DNA of 64,000 nucleotides from Microterricola pindariensis (GTDB lineage Bacteria > Actinomycetota > Actinomycetes > Actinomycetales > Microbacteriaceae), in the NCBI RefSeq assembly GCF_002936985.1, contig NZ_MPZN01000006.1:1-64000 (forward strand). Direction: 5' to 3'. A program made the translations under genes and the position numbers. Positions within the stretch are counted from its first letter, which is position 1. Each line of letters starts with the position of its first letter. This document shows positions 8,472 to 14,361 of the stretch, in pieces. The notes beneath the pieces are model-generated. The model did not search any database, was not told the DNA's origin, and saw only the letters and a program-made list of their open reading frames with translations.

Positions 8472-8795
8472 ATGGGCGCAATCATCTACGGTGGCGGGGA
8501 GCGGCGCGTCGAACTGGACGATCGCACCCTGGCGCACGTGAAGTCGGTTGTCGTCACCAAACTCCGGCGTCAGGAGTCCTTCACGCTCTCGTGCATCGAG
8601 GGCCTCGGCGACGACAGCCACCGGAGCTCGCTGTGGATTCACCCGTCGATCCCGCTCGAGTTCGAGTTCACCGATCCCGATCGACCCGAACTCAACCGGG
8701 CCTGGCTCAACGCCCTGATGGTGAGCACCAATGGCTCCGGCGACCTCTGGGTCGATCCAGAACCGGATGCGGAACCAGGGGTCACCGCGGCGTGA
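8472..8795 (+). CDS. DUF7882-type small protein (copy 1)
   Basis: 107 residues with the pattern MG-x-I-I-Y-G, then RTLAHVKSVVVTKLRRQESF, SLWIHPSIPLEFEF and LNRAWLNALM. I recognise this as a small family seen almost only in Microbacteriaceae and relatives (DUF7882 as I recall; sometimes mislabelled ATP-dependent DNA ligase). There is no catalytic motif of a ligase here. It is predicted to be soluble and alpha/beta. The upstream leader contains the 12-bp palindrome GAGGGATCCCTC (8431-8442) and a hairpin TCTGG/CCAGA (8441-8457). A second, diverged copy lies convergently only 20 bp downstream. Function unknown. Confidence 0.8.
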   Translation: MGAIIYGGGERRVELDDRTLAHVKSVVVTKLRRQESFTLSCIEGLGDDSHRSSLWIHPSIPLEFEFTDPDRPELNRAWLNALMVSTNGSGDLWVDPEPDAEPGVTAA

Positions 8796-8815
8796 GCCGG
8801 CCCCGCCCGTGACGC

Positions 8816-9145
8816 CTAGACGTGCGGGTGCTCCCGCACGTAGGCCTCGGCCTCTTTCTCGGGCAGCACGACCATGCCCCGATCGCTGACGGCCGTCAGC
8901 TCCAAGGCCTGAACCCAGACGGGGCTGAGCTTTGGGGCGGTGTTTCCCCGAAAGTGGAACTGCAGCGGGATGGCTGGAGACAGCCAGATGCTGATCCGCC
9001 CCGATCCGCTCGACGACGGGACGACCCAGCTCAGGTAGAACGATTCCTGACGTCGGAGTTTTGCGCCCACCGCAACCTTGACGTGGGCGAGCGTGCGGTC
9101 TTCCATCTCGTAAGAAGTCTCTGCACCGTAGATAAGTTCGCCCAT
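8816..9145 (-). CDS. DUF7882-type small protein (copy 2)
   Basis: 109 residues, aligned along the whole length with the neighbouring 107-residue protein: MGELIYGAETSYEMEDRTLA, then KLRRQESFYLSW, SIWLSPAIPLQFHF and LSPVWVQALEL. The start is ATG 9143-9145, because the alignment to copy 1 begins exactly there, although the frame stays open upstream. The C-terminus is longer and charged (EKEAEAYVREHPHV). The two copies are convergent, which is unlike a simple tandem duplication. Upstream on the same strand are the SRPBCC and YihY genes, and a shared minus-strand transcript is possible because gaps are 48-62 bp. No known biochemical role. Confidence 0.8.
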   Translation of the reverse strand: MGELIYGAETSYEMEDRTLAHVKVAVGAKLRRQESFYLSWVVPSSSGSGRISIWLSPAIPLQFHFRGNTAPKLSPVWVQALELTAVSDRGMVVLPEKEAEAYVREHPHV

Positions 9146-9207
9146 TGTCACAGAATGATGCAGTGGACTAGCGAAAGCAAGTCCGCCCCGCGGTTGGGCG
9201 CGCCGAG

Positions 9208-9666
9208 CTAGAGGGCTTCGAACCGCTGGAGAGTCTGCTCCCACCCGAGCGGCGAGCGCGTGCCGCTCTCGAGTTCGCGCTTGAATCCACGCAGGTCGGC
9301 ATTGATCTGCACCCCATCGAGGAACATCAGTGGGATGTAGCTCTCCTGGGAGTCCGGCCGCTGCCACTCCAGCGCGATCATCACCCGTGTGCCTCCACCG
9401 TCTATCGGGTCGAAAGTCACCTCGCCGTCCGGCGCGCGTTCCTCCGGGCTCGCCCACGTGATCGAGCGGCCGGTGCCGTTCGGTTCGACGAGCGCGGGCT
9501 CGCTGTCCGGTGGAACGCCATTCACTCGCACAGCCCAATGCACGCGCCCCGTGGGGGCGCCGGTCTCCGTTCGCTGAGGCGCGGCACCGTTCGTGCGCCG
9601 CCAATGTGCATAGGCCTCTTCGACGGTGGCGTCGACCTCGATGACTGCTGTCACCCTGTTTCTCAT
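9208..9666 (-). CDS. SRPBCC-family (polyketide cyclase/dehydrase-like) protein
   Basis: 152 residues, the normal size of a single START-like SRPBCC domain. It opens with RVTAVIEVDATVEEAYAHW, the usual first strand and helix, has an ITWASPEERAPDGEVTFDPI region with the TRVMIALEW strand, and ends in a long C-terminal helix of the fold. Such domains bind hydrophobic ligands, and many bacterial ones have no known substrate. The start ATG 9664-9666 has GGGAGAAG upstream. It sits 48 bp after the YihY gene on the same strand, suggesting co-transcription within the stress-type cluster. Predicted soluble, cytosolic. Confidence 0.82.
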   Translation of the reverse strand: MRNRVTAVIEVDATVEEAYAHWRRTNGAAPQRTETGAPTGRVHWAVRVNGVPPDSEPALVEPNGTGRSITWASPEERAPDGEVTFDPIDGGGTRVMIALEWQRPDSQESYIPLMFLDGVQINADLRGFKRELESGTRSPLGWEQTLQRFEAL

Positions 9667-9714
9667 CGTGCTTCTCCCAACCCCTGAGCGTGTGTAGCCG
9701 GCATCAACGAATCC

Positions 9715-10785
9715 TTAACTCTTGCCCCCGTTCTGCTCCACGCGGATGCCGGCCCCCTCGGCGATGTCCTTGGCCTCTTTCGCATTTGACTTGACGAACT
9801 TCTTCCTCGAGCGCAGGGGCAGCTGGATGCCCGCCTCGGCCGGGATTCCGGCCTGCAACTGGCGGGCCCGCTCAAGCTCGGCGTCGAACTCCGCCCCGAA
9901 CAGGAGGGCGAGATTCGAGAGCCACACCCAGACCAGGAAGATCACCGCGCCGGCCAGTGCGCCGTAGGTGCGGTCGTAACTGGAGAAGTTCGCCACATAA
10001 AAGGAGAACCCGACGGTCATCACCACGATCGCGACCACTGCCACCAGGGCGCCCATGCTGATCCACCGGAACTTCGGCTGCTTGATGTTCGGGGTGGCGT
10101 AGTAGAGCAGTGCGATCGCGAGAATGATGGTGACCAGGAACAACGGCCACTTCACGATCGACCAGATCAGCACCGCCTGCTCGCCCAGCCCGAGGTACTG
10201 GCTGATCGCCGCGGCCGTCGTGTCGCCGATGGCCACCAACACCGTCATCACGACGACGAGCAGCATGCCGATCAGCGTCACGACCAGCTGGGCGAGCTTC
10301 AGCTTGATGAAGGTGCGCCCCTCTGGCACCCCATAGACACGGTTCATCGCGCGGCTGAACGCGCCGGTGAAGGCCGACGCCGACCAGATTCCGACGACAA
10401 TGCTCACGATGAGTGCGGTGCCCGCGAATTGTCGAGAGCTGGCCTGGTCCAGGATCGTGTTGAGTAGCCCGACCGCGGATTCCGGCGCGACCTGTTGCGC
10501 AATCGACGTGAGCATCTCCGAGAACTTCTGCCCGTTCCCGAGCAGTCCGAGGATCGAGACGAGGGCGATCAATGCCGGGATGACGGCCAGCACGGCGTAG
10601 TAGGTGAGCGCGGCGGCGGAGTCCGGGCAATTGTCGTTGGTGAACTCGCGCACCGTCTTGCGGAGCGCGTAGCGCCAGGAGCGGGGCTCCAGGTGCCACG
10701 GCCAGGCCGGCTTGCGCGCGTCATCCGGCAGGGGCGTCTTCTGGGTGCTGGTGCTCATGCTGGTGCTCATGCTGGTGTCGGCCAT
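9715..10785 (-). CDS. YihY/virulence factor BrkB family membrane protein
   Basis: 356 residues. An N-terminal cytosolic stretch of about 50 residues contains a small repeat (MSTSMSTST). The hallmark FTNDNCPDSAAALTYYAVLA follows, then six predicted membrane helices with the family's GxxS/A patterns (VYGVPEGRTF, YATPNIKQPKFRW, GALAGAVIFLVWVWLSN). The charged C-terminal tail ends in VEQNGGKS. The family was once called RNase BN in error, and its role is unsettled; an envelope or transport function is assumed. The start is ATG 10783-10785 with GGAG 5 nt upstream. The longer frame reaching 10944 runs through the promoter. Two copies of GGGTTGACAA in inverted order lie upstream. Confidence 0.9.
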   Translation of the reverse strand: MADTSMSTSMSTSTQKTPLPDDARKPAWPWHLEPRSWRYALRKTVREFTNDNCPDSAAALTYYAVLAVIPALIALVSILGLLGNGQKFSEMLTSIAQQVAPESAVGLLNTILDQASSRQFAGTALIVSIVVGIWSASAFTGAFSRAMNRVYGVPEGRTFIKLKLAQLVVTLIGMLLVVVMTVLVAIGDTTAAAISQYLGLGEQAVLIWSIVKWPLFLVTIILAIALLYYATPNIKQPKFRWISMGALVAVVAIVVMTVGFSFYVANFSSYDRTYGALAGAVIFLVWVWLSNLALLFGAEFDAELERARQLQAGIPAEAGIQLPLRSRKKFVKSNAKEAKDIAEGAGIRVEQNGGKS

Positions 10786-10872
10786 GCTGTCTCCACGCTG
10801 CGTTCCGTAATAGAGAGGTCCGCCCGTCTGGGGCTCCTTCAAGGCTGTCAGCGGCGGGCGGGAGTGAACAGG

Positions 10873-10973
10873 GGGTTGACAAGTGCGCAATCGGCAACAG
10901 CTGCCCGCCCACCGCTGACTCGACCGTCGCGCAGAGTCGCCCATCTAGGCGGCGCGGCGTCGGTTGTCAACCC
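10873..10973. repeat. 10-bp inverted repeat pair in the YihY/SDR divergent intergenic region
   Basis: GGGTTGACAA at 10873-10882 and its exact reverse complement TTGTCAACCC at 10964-10973, 81 bp apart. Each contains a perfect TTGACA -35 hexamer. The minus-strand one has TAGATG 17 bp further on, a weak -10 for the YihY gene. The plus-strand copy has no good -10, so paired operators are an alternative reading. Confidence 0.4.
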
Positions 10974-11034
10974 GTTGGCGTCGGATGGGGAGCCTGCCTA
11001 GCGTGGTCTGAAGACGCGATCGAAGGGAGCACTG

Positions 11035-11931
11035 ATGACCAACGACCAATACACGTTCGACAATCCGAAGACGCGCTACGACGCCCTCTCGCCGCCCGGG
11101 CAGCATCAGCCGGAGCCCGGCCTCGATAGTCGGCTCAGGCCCCGCCCCGATCTCGGTGAAGAGAGTTATCGGGGAACCGGCCGGCTGACGGGCAGAAGAG
11201 CGCTCATCACGGGAGCGGATTCCGGCATTGGAGCGGCAGTCGCAATCGCGTTCGCCCGAGAGGGTGCCGATGTGGCGCTGGCGTATCTGCCCAGTGAGGA
11301 GAGCGACGCCACGCGGATCGCGGAGCTCGTCCGCTCCGCGGGCCGGGAGGCGGTTCTGCTCCCTTGCGACATTTCCGTGAACGAGGAGTGCACCCGCCTC
11401 GTCGACGACGCAGCGAATGCTCTCGGCGGACTCGACATCCTCGTCAACAACGCCGGCAAGCAGGTCTACTGCGAGAAGCTCGAAGATCTGGCCGACGACG
11501 CATTCGACGCGACAATGCGCACGAACGTCTACGCCATGTTCTGGATCACGAAGGCCGCGCTGAAGCATCTGCCGGCAGGGTCCTCCATCATCAACACCAC
11601 CTCTGTTCAGGCATACAAGCCCTCGCCGATCCTCGTCGACTACGCGACGACGAAAGCGGCGATCAACGCTTTCACCAAGGCTCTCGGCGCCCAGCTCGCC
11701 GAGCGCGGCATCCGAGTGAACGCCGTGGCGCCGGGCCCGGTCTGGACAGTGCTTCAAGTCACCGACGGCCAGCCGCCAGAGAAGATCGCCGCGTTTGGTC
11801 ATGACACGCCCCTCGGGCGCGCAGCCCAGCCGGCGGAAATGGCCCCGGCGTACGTGTTCTTGGCCTCCTCGGAGTCCAGCTACGTCATCGGCGAAACGCT
11901 GAACGCCAACGGCGGGATGCCAACGCCCTAA
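11035..11931 (+). CDS. SDR-family oxidoreductase (YhdF/YghA-like, stress type)
   Basis: 298 residues: a proline-rich N-terminal extension of about 45 residues (YDALSPPGQHQPEPG) typical of the YhdF/YghA group, then a classical SDR Rossmann domain. The nucleotide motif ITGADSGIG is near residue 59, NNAG follows, and the active site is Y203-x-x-x-K207 in DYATTKAAINAF. Family reaction: NAD(P)-dependent oxidation or reduction of an alcohol or carbonyl; the substrate is unknown. Start ATG 11035 with AAGGGAG upstream. A weak promoter TTGGCG-18-TAGCGT (10975-11004) is possible. Dps follows 53 bp later on the same strand. In Bacillus the homologue is a general stress protein, matching the surrounding genes. 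Confidence 0.88.
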   Translation: MTNDQYTFDNPKTRYDALSPPGQHQPEPGLDSRLRPRPDLGEESYRGTGRLTGRRALITGADSGIGAAVAIAFAREGADVALAYLPSEESDATRIAELVRSAGREAVLLPCDISVNEECTRLVDDAANALGGLDILVNNAGKQVYCEKLEDLADDAFDATMRTNVYAMFWITKAALKHLPAGSSIINTTSVQAYKPSPILVDYATTKAAINAFTKALGAQLAERGIRVNAVAPGPVWTVLQVTDGQPPEKIAAFGHDTPLGRAAQPAEMAPAYVFLASSESSYVIGETLNANGGMPTP

Positions 11932-11984
11932 GAAGTCCGCCACCCGAATCAATGCCAGTCAACCTGGTCAACGAAAGGAACACC

Positions 11985-12512
11985 GTGAAAGCCTCCGCAA
12001 CTCTGACCCAGAACCTCCAGTCCGTGCTCGTCGACTTGATCGAGCTGCATCTGCAGGGCAAGCAGGCGCACTGGAACATCGTCGGGACCAACTTCCGGGA
12101 TCTGCACCGCCAACTCGACGAGGTCGTGCTGAGCGCACGCGTCTTCTCCGACGAGGTGGCCGAACGGATGCGTGCCCTCAACGCCGAACCGGACGGCAGA
12201 TCCAAGACCGTCGCCGCGTCGACCAGCCTGGAGGACTTCCCGCTCGGTGAGGTCGCGACGCACGACGCGATCGACCTGATCGCCGCGCGGTTGGAGGCCA
12301 CCTCGCAGACGATGCGCAGGGTGCATGACGAGGTCGACGAGGAAGACCCGACGACCGCCGACATCCTGCACGCGGTCATCGAGAAGCTCGAGCAATTCGC
12401 GTGGATGATCAGCGCCGAGAACCGCACACCGGGGTCAGTCAAGCAGCAACGCCCGGCCGAGCCGGGCTCGGCCGCGCACAAGAAGAAGGCCGCCTCGGCG
12501 TCGAAGAAGTAG
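11985..12512 (+). CDS. dps: Dps-family DNA-binding ferritin-like protein (copy 1)
   Basis: 175 residues. The ferroxidase region is intact: QGKQAHWNIVGTNFRDLHRQ followed by LDE, with the inter-subunit His, Asp and Glu of Dps. The domain closes with TADILHAVIEKLEQFAWMI, and a lysine/alanine-rich tail (AAHKKKAASASKK) probably binds DNA. Family role: twelve-subunit shells that oxidise and store iron using peroxide and compact DNA in stress. GTG 11985 is preferred because GAAAGGA ends 5 nt before it; the in-frame ATG 11952 has no ribosome site. The end of the gene is duplicated right after the stop codon. A second Dps is encoded at 39.3 kb. Confidence 0.93.
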   Translation: MKASATLTQNLQSVLVDLIELHLQGKQAHWNIVGTNFRDLHRQLDEVVLSARVFSDEVAERMRALNAEPDGRSKTVAASTSLEDFPLGEVATHDAIDLIAARLEATSQTMRRVHDEVDEEDPTTADILHAVIEKLEQFAWMISAENRTPGSVKQQRPAEPGSAAHKKKAASASKK

Positions 12513-12538
12513 CAGCCGCCTTGGCATCGAAGAAGTAG
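12489..12538 (+). repeat. 24-bp duplication of the dps 3' end
   Basis: 12489-12512, which encodes the last residues and stop of Dps, is repeated at 12515-12538 with 22 of 24 matches. The second copy is not in frame with the first stop, so it is not translated as an extension. It carries no obvious regulatory signal. Confidence 0.75.
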
Positions 12539-12555
12539 GAGAAGGAGACGAATCG

Positions 12556-12729
12556 ATGAGTGACCCGCACGCACCCGACACCAGCGTCAACGATCCGGCG
12601 GAGGGCGTTCCCGAGCCGCCAGCGGATCCCATGACCACGCCCAGCGTCGAGCAGCCGGAGGACCCGAAGCCCGACGAGGAGAAGAAGGAGTCCATTCGGC
12701 TGGACCCCATCGGCGACGACCAACCGTAG
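12556..12729 (+). CDS. Small proline-rich acidic hypothetical protein (57 aa)
   Basis: 57 residues (MSDPHAPDTSVNDPAEG...). AAGGAG (12542-12547) lies 8 nt before ATG 12556, and the gene is followed at once by a strong terminator. Asp, Glu and Pro dominate, and there is no hydrophobic stretch, so an intrinsically disordered soluble protein is expected. It sits 43 bp after dps on the same strand and is probably its co-transcribed partner. No family is known to me. Confidence 0.68.
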   Translation: MSDPHAPDTSVNDPAEGVPEPPADPMTTPSVEQPEDPKPDEEKKESIRLDPIGDDQP

Positions 12730-12734
12730 CCCGG

Positions 12735-12780
12735 ACACACAAATACCGCCCCACCGAATGGTGGGGCGGTATGTGTGTGT
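12735..12780. terminator. Bidirectional hairpin between convergent stress genes
   Basis: ATACCGCCCCACC pairs perfectly with GGTGGGGCGGTAT around a GAAT loop (12743-12772). After one mismatch, seven more pairs (ACACACA with TGTGTGT) extend it to 12735-12780. It lies between the 57-aa gene and the convergent 55-aa gene. Confidence 0.85.
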
Positions 12781-12784
12781 CTCG

Positions 12785-12952
12785 CTAGACGCTGGAGTTG
12801 CGTCCCGAGATCATTCGGATCAGCCAGGCGATGATGGCGATAGCCGCCAGCACGAGGCCGACCCACAACAGGAAGTTGAGTGACTGGACGAGGCCACCGG
12901 TGATCGCGAGGATCACGGCAACAACGATGACGATGATGAGAAGAATATTCAT
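12785..12952 (-). CDS. Tiny two-helix hydrophobic membrane protein (55 aa)
   Basis: 55 residues, almost wholly two membrane helices (MNILLIIVIVVAVILAITGG and LLWVGLVLAAIAIIAWLI) with a short basic end RMISGRNSSV. It starts only 2 nt after the stop of the CsbD gene, so it is translationally linked to it. Comparable mini-membrane proteins accompany CsbD in other actinobacteria, and their role is unknown. It ends just before the bidirectional terminator. Too short for most gene callers, but the operon position and clean amphipathic pattern support it. Confidence 0.72.
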   Translation of the reverse strand: MNILLIIVIVVAVILAITGGLVQSLNFLLWVGLVLAAIAIIAWLIRMISGRNSSV

Positions 12953-12954
12953 GA

Positions 12955-13134
12955 TTACTTGTCCTCCGTCAGAGCGTCTTTTACCTTCTCGCCGGCCTGC
13001 TTCACGTTCGCCTTGGCCTGGTCGACTCGTCCCTCGTTCTTCAGGGAGTCGTTGTTGGTCGCTTTTCCGACGCCTTCTTTGACCTTGCCGACCGCTTCTT
13101 CCGCGGCGTTCTTGATCTTGTTGCTCTCGCTCAT
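12955..13134 (-). CDS. CsbD-family stress protein
   Basis: 59 residues with the typical CsbD pattern: KIKNAAEEAVGKVKEGVGKA, then NEGRVDQAKANVKQAGEKVK. It is highly charged, soluble and helical. In Bacillus csbD is a SigB-dependent general stress gene of unknown biochemical role. The start is ATG 13132-13134. Downstream and nearly touching is the 55-residue membrane protein. The longer reading frame upstream has no ribosome site and no homology. Its place beside Dps, SDR and YihY fits a stress cluster. Confidence 0.85.
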   Translation of the reverse strand: MSESNKIKNAAEEAVGKVKEGVGKATNNDSLKNEGRVDQAKANVKQAGEKVKDALTEDK

Positions 13135-13545
13135 GACACACTCTTTTCTTCGCTCAAGGTTGGATTTCCTGGGCTTACACGCGGGTCTCGCGCAGGTGTC
13201 GCCGCGACCATCTCTCTCGAGACTGTGGAGTTGTCGCGCCCTGCCGGAGCTGCGTGCTCGTATCCAGAATGGCACCGGGGAGCGCCGCGAAGAAGGGGCT
13301 TGACAGGCGCGGAGCGAACCCGCTACTTTCCGCGCGTGCGCGCACAGCAGGCCCGCACAGCAGGCCCGTGCAGCGATGTGACAGCGCTGCCGGGTGTACC
13401 CGACGGATGCCGGCCTCGCCGGCGCCCCGACGGCCGAGCAACTGCGCGACGCCCAGCTCGCTGCCGTTGCACAGGGTGCCAACGGTCGCTGAAATGTCGG
13501 TGTCGCAGCGCACCTGCCGGGCCGCCGCTCACTATCTTTGACTCC
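13135..13545. other. 411-bp region without a convincing gene
   Basis: This holds the csbD promoter side, a perfect 13-bp tandem repeat (CACAGCAGGCCCG at 13343-13355 and 13356-13368), and a short plus-strand frame from 13382 to TGA 13490-13492 with coding-like composition (VYPTDAGLAGAPTAEQL...). That frame could be the end of a decayed gene. No ribosome site or homology supports it. Confidence 0.5.
13533..13538 (+). promoter_or_regulatory. -10 element TATCTT of the SMR leader
   Basis: TATCTT ends 7 nt before ATG 13546. There is no ribosome site between them, so transcription probably starts on the ATG of an 18-codon leader. Confidence 0.45.
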
Positions 13546-13602
13546 ATGCCCGGATACCGTGACCAGCTCTGGCGCGCGGCCGCGCCGGGTGCCAGCCGAT
13601 GA
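13546..13602 (+). CDS. Putative 18-aa leader peptide of the SMR operon
   Basis: ATG 13546 starts the frame MPGYRDQLWRAAAPGASR, whose TGA (13600-13602) overlaps the ATG of the first SMR gene as ATGA. A -10 hexamer lies 7 nt before the ATG and no Shine-Dalgarno precedes it, which fits a leaderless leader translated so that ribosomes re-initiate on the transporter gene. The transporter itself also has no good ribosome site, so coupling would explain its expression. The peptide has no known relatives, and chance cannot be excluded at this length. Confidence 0.4.
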   Translation: MPGYRDQLWRAAAPGASR

Positions 13603-13967
13603 CGAAGTGGCTGCTGCTGGCCGGTGCGATCGTCTGCGAGGTGGCGGCATCCCTGTCGCTGCAGGCCGCCATTGACCAGCCGCTCTGGTACATCGTGGTC
13701 GTCATCGGCTACGTCACGGCATTCACCCTGCTGTTCGTGCTGCTGAAGCGCGGCGCCGCCATCGGCGTCGTCTACGGCATCTGGGGCGCCTGCGGCGTGG
13801 TGTTGACCGCGGCGCTCGCCGCGGTGCTCTTCGGCCAGACGCTGACTCCGTCGATGATCGGCGGCATCGCCCTGGTCGTGGCCGGGGTGCTCTGCGTCGA
13901 GATGGGCTCCCAGCGCGCGCACGCCCGCAAGGCGCGGGCCGACCCCCACGCGGTGGCGGGCGCCTGA
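13599..13967 (+). CDS. SMR-family transporter subunit 1
   Basis: 122 residues with four membrane helices. The essential SMR glutamate is E14 (AIVCEVAASLSLQAA). Helix 3 carries GAAIGVVYGIWGACGVVL, the glycine-rich dimer surface, and helix 4 is SMIGGIALVVAGVLCVEMG. A basic hydrophilic tail (SQRAHARKARADPHA) is longer than in EmrE. Family role: proton-coupled exchange of small cations (quaternary ammonium, guanidinium, polyamines) across the membrane. The overlap of one base with the next SMR gene suggests a heterodimer of two unlike subunits with opposite topology, like EbrAB or YkkCD. The substrate is not deducible. Confidence 0.9.
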   Translation: MTKWLLLAGAIVCEVAASLSLQAAIDQPLWYIVVVIGYVTAFTLLFVLLKRGAAIGVVYGIWGACGVVLTAALAAVLFGQTLTPSMIGGIALVVAGVLCVEMGSQRAHARKARADPHAVAGA

Positions 13968-14281
13968 TGGCCTGGCTGTTCCTCGTGATCGCGATCCTCA
14001 CCGAGGTCGCCGCGACGCTGTCGCTCAAACTGGCCTCCGAGGGCAGAAAGCGCTGGTTCATCCCGGTCGTCGTCGGCTACGCCACGGCGTTCAGCATGCT
14101 GGCGCTGGCACTGGGCGAGGGGATGCCGATCGGCGTCGCCTACGGCATCTGGACCGCCTGCGGCGTCGCGCTCACCGCCGTGCTCGGCCGGCTGCTCTTC
14201 AAGGACCCGCTCAGCTGGGTGATGGCGCTCGGCGTCGCCCTCATCGCCGGCGGCGTCATCCTGATCGAGTTCGGGCACTGA
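13967..14281 (+). CDS. SMR-family transporter subunit 2
   Basis: 104 residues, four helices, essential glutamate E13 in IAILTEVAATLSLKLA. It has the canonical SEGRKRWF loop after helix 1 and GMPIGVAYGIWTACGVALTA in helix 3. The start ATG overlaps the preceding stop (TGATG), so it is translationally coupled to subunit 1. It lacks the long basic tail of its partner. That charge difference in loops and tail is what the positive-inside rule predicts for a dual-topology heterodimer. No guanidine riboswitch is recognisable upstream of the pair. Confidence 0.9.
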   Translation: MAWLFLVIAILTEVAATLSLKLASEGRKRWFIPVVVGYATAFSMLALALGEGMPIGVAYGIWTACGVALTAVLGRLLFKDPLSWVMALGVALIAGGVILIEFGH

Positions 14282-14348
14282 GCCCGGCCGGGGCGACCCG
14301 GCGTCGTGCCCGTGCTTCTGAGGGCTATCCCAGCGGGGCCGGCCGCCC

Positions 14349-14354
14349 TACAGT
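14349..14354 (+). promoter_or_regulatory. -10 element TACAGT for a leaderless start
   Basis: TACAGT ends 7 nt before ATG 14362, with no ribosome site. This supports ATG 14362 over the GTG at 14353, which would overlap the hexamer. Confidence 0.45.
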
Positions 14355-14361
14355 GTGGTGC

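Noticed and set aside
8472-8795. ATP-dependent DNA ligase
   Set aside because: Related proteins carry that label in databases, but the 107 residues contain no nucleotidyltransferase KxDG motif or any other ligase motif.
13300-13545. Guanidine riboswitch upstream of the SMR genes
   Set aside because: SMR genes often follow guanidine riboswitches. Two GACGG stretches looked like mini-ykkC loops, but their flanks do not pair, and the ykkC-I and guanidine-III consensus segments are absent.
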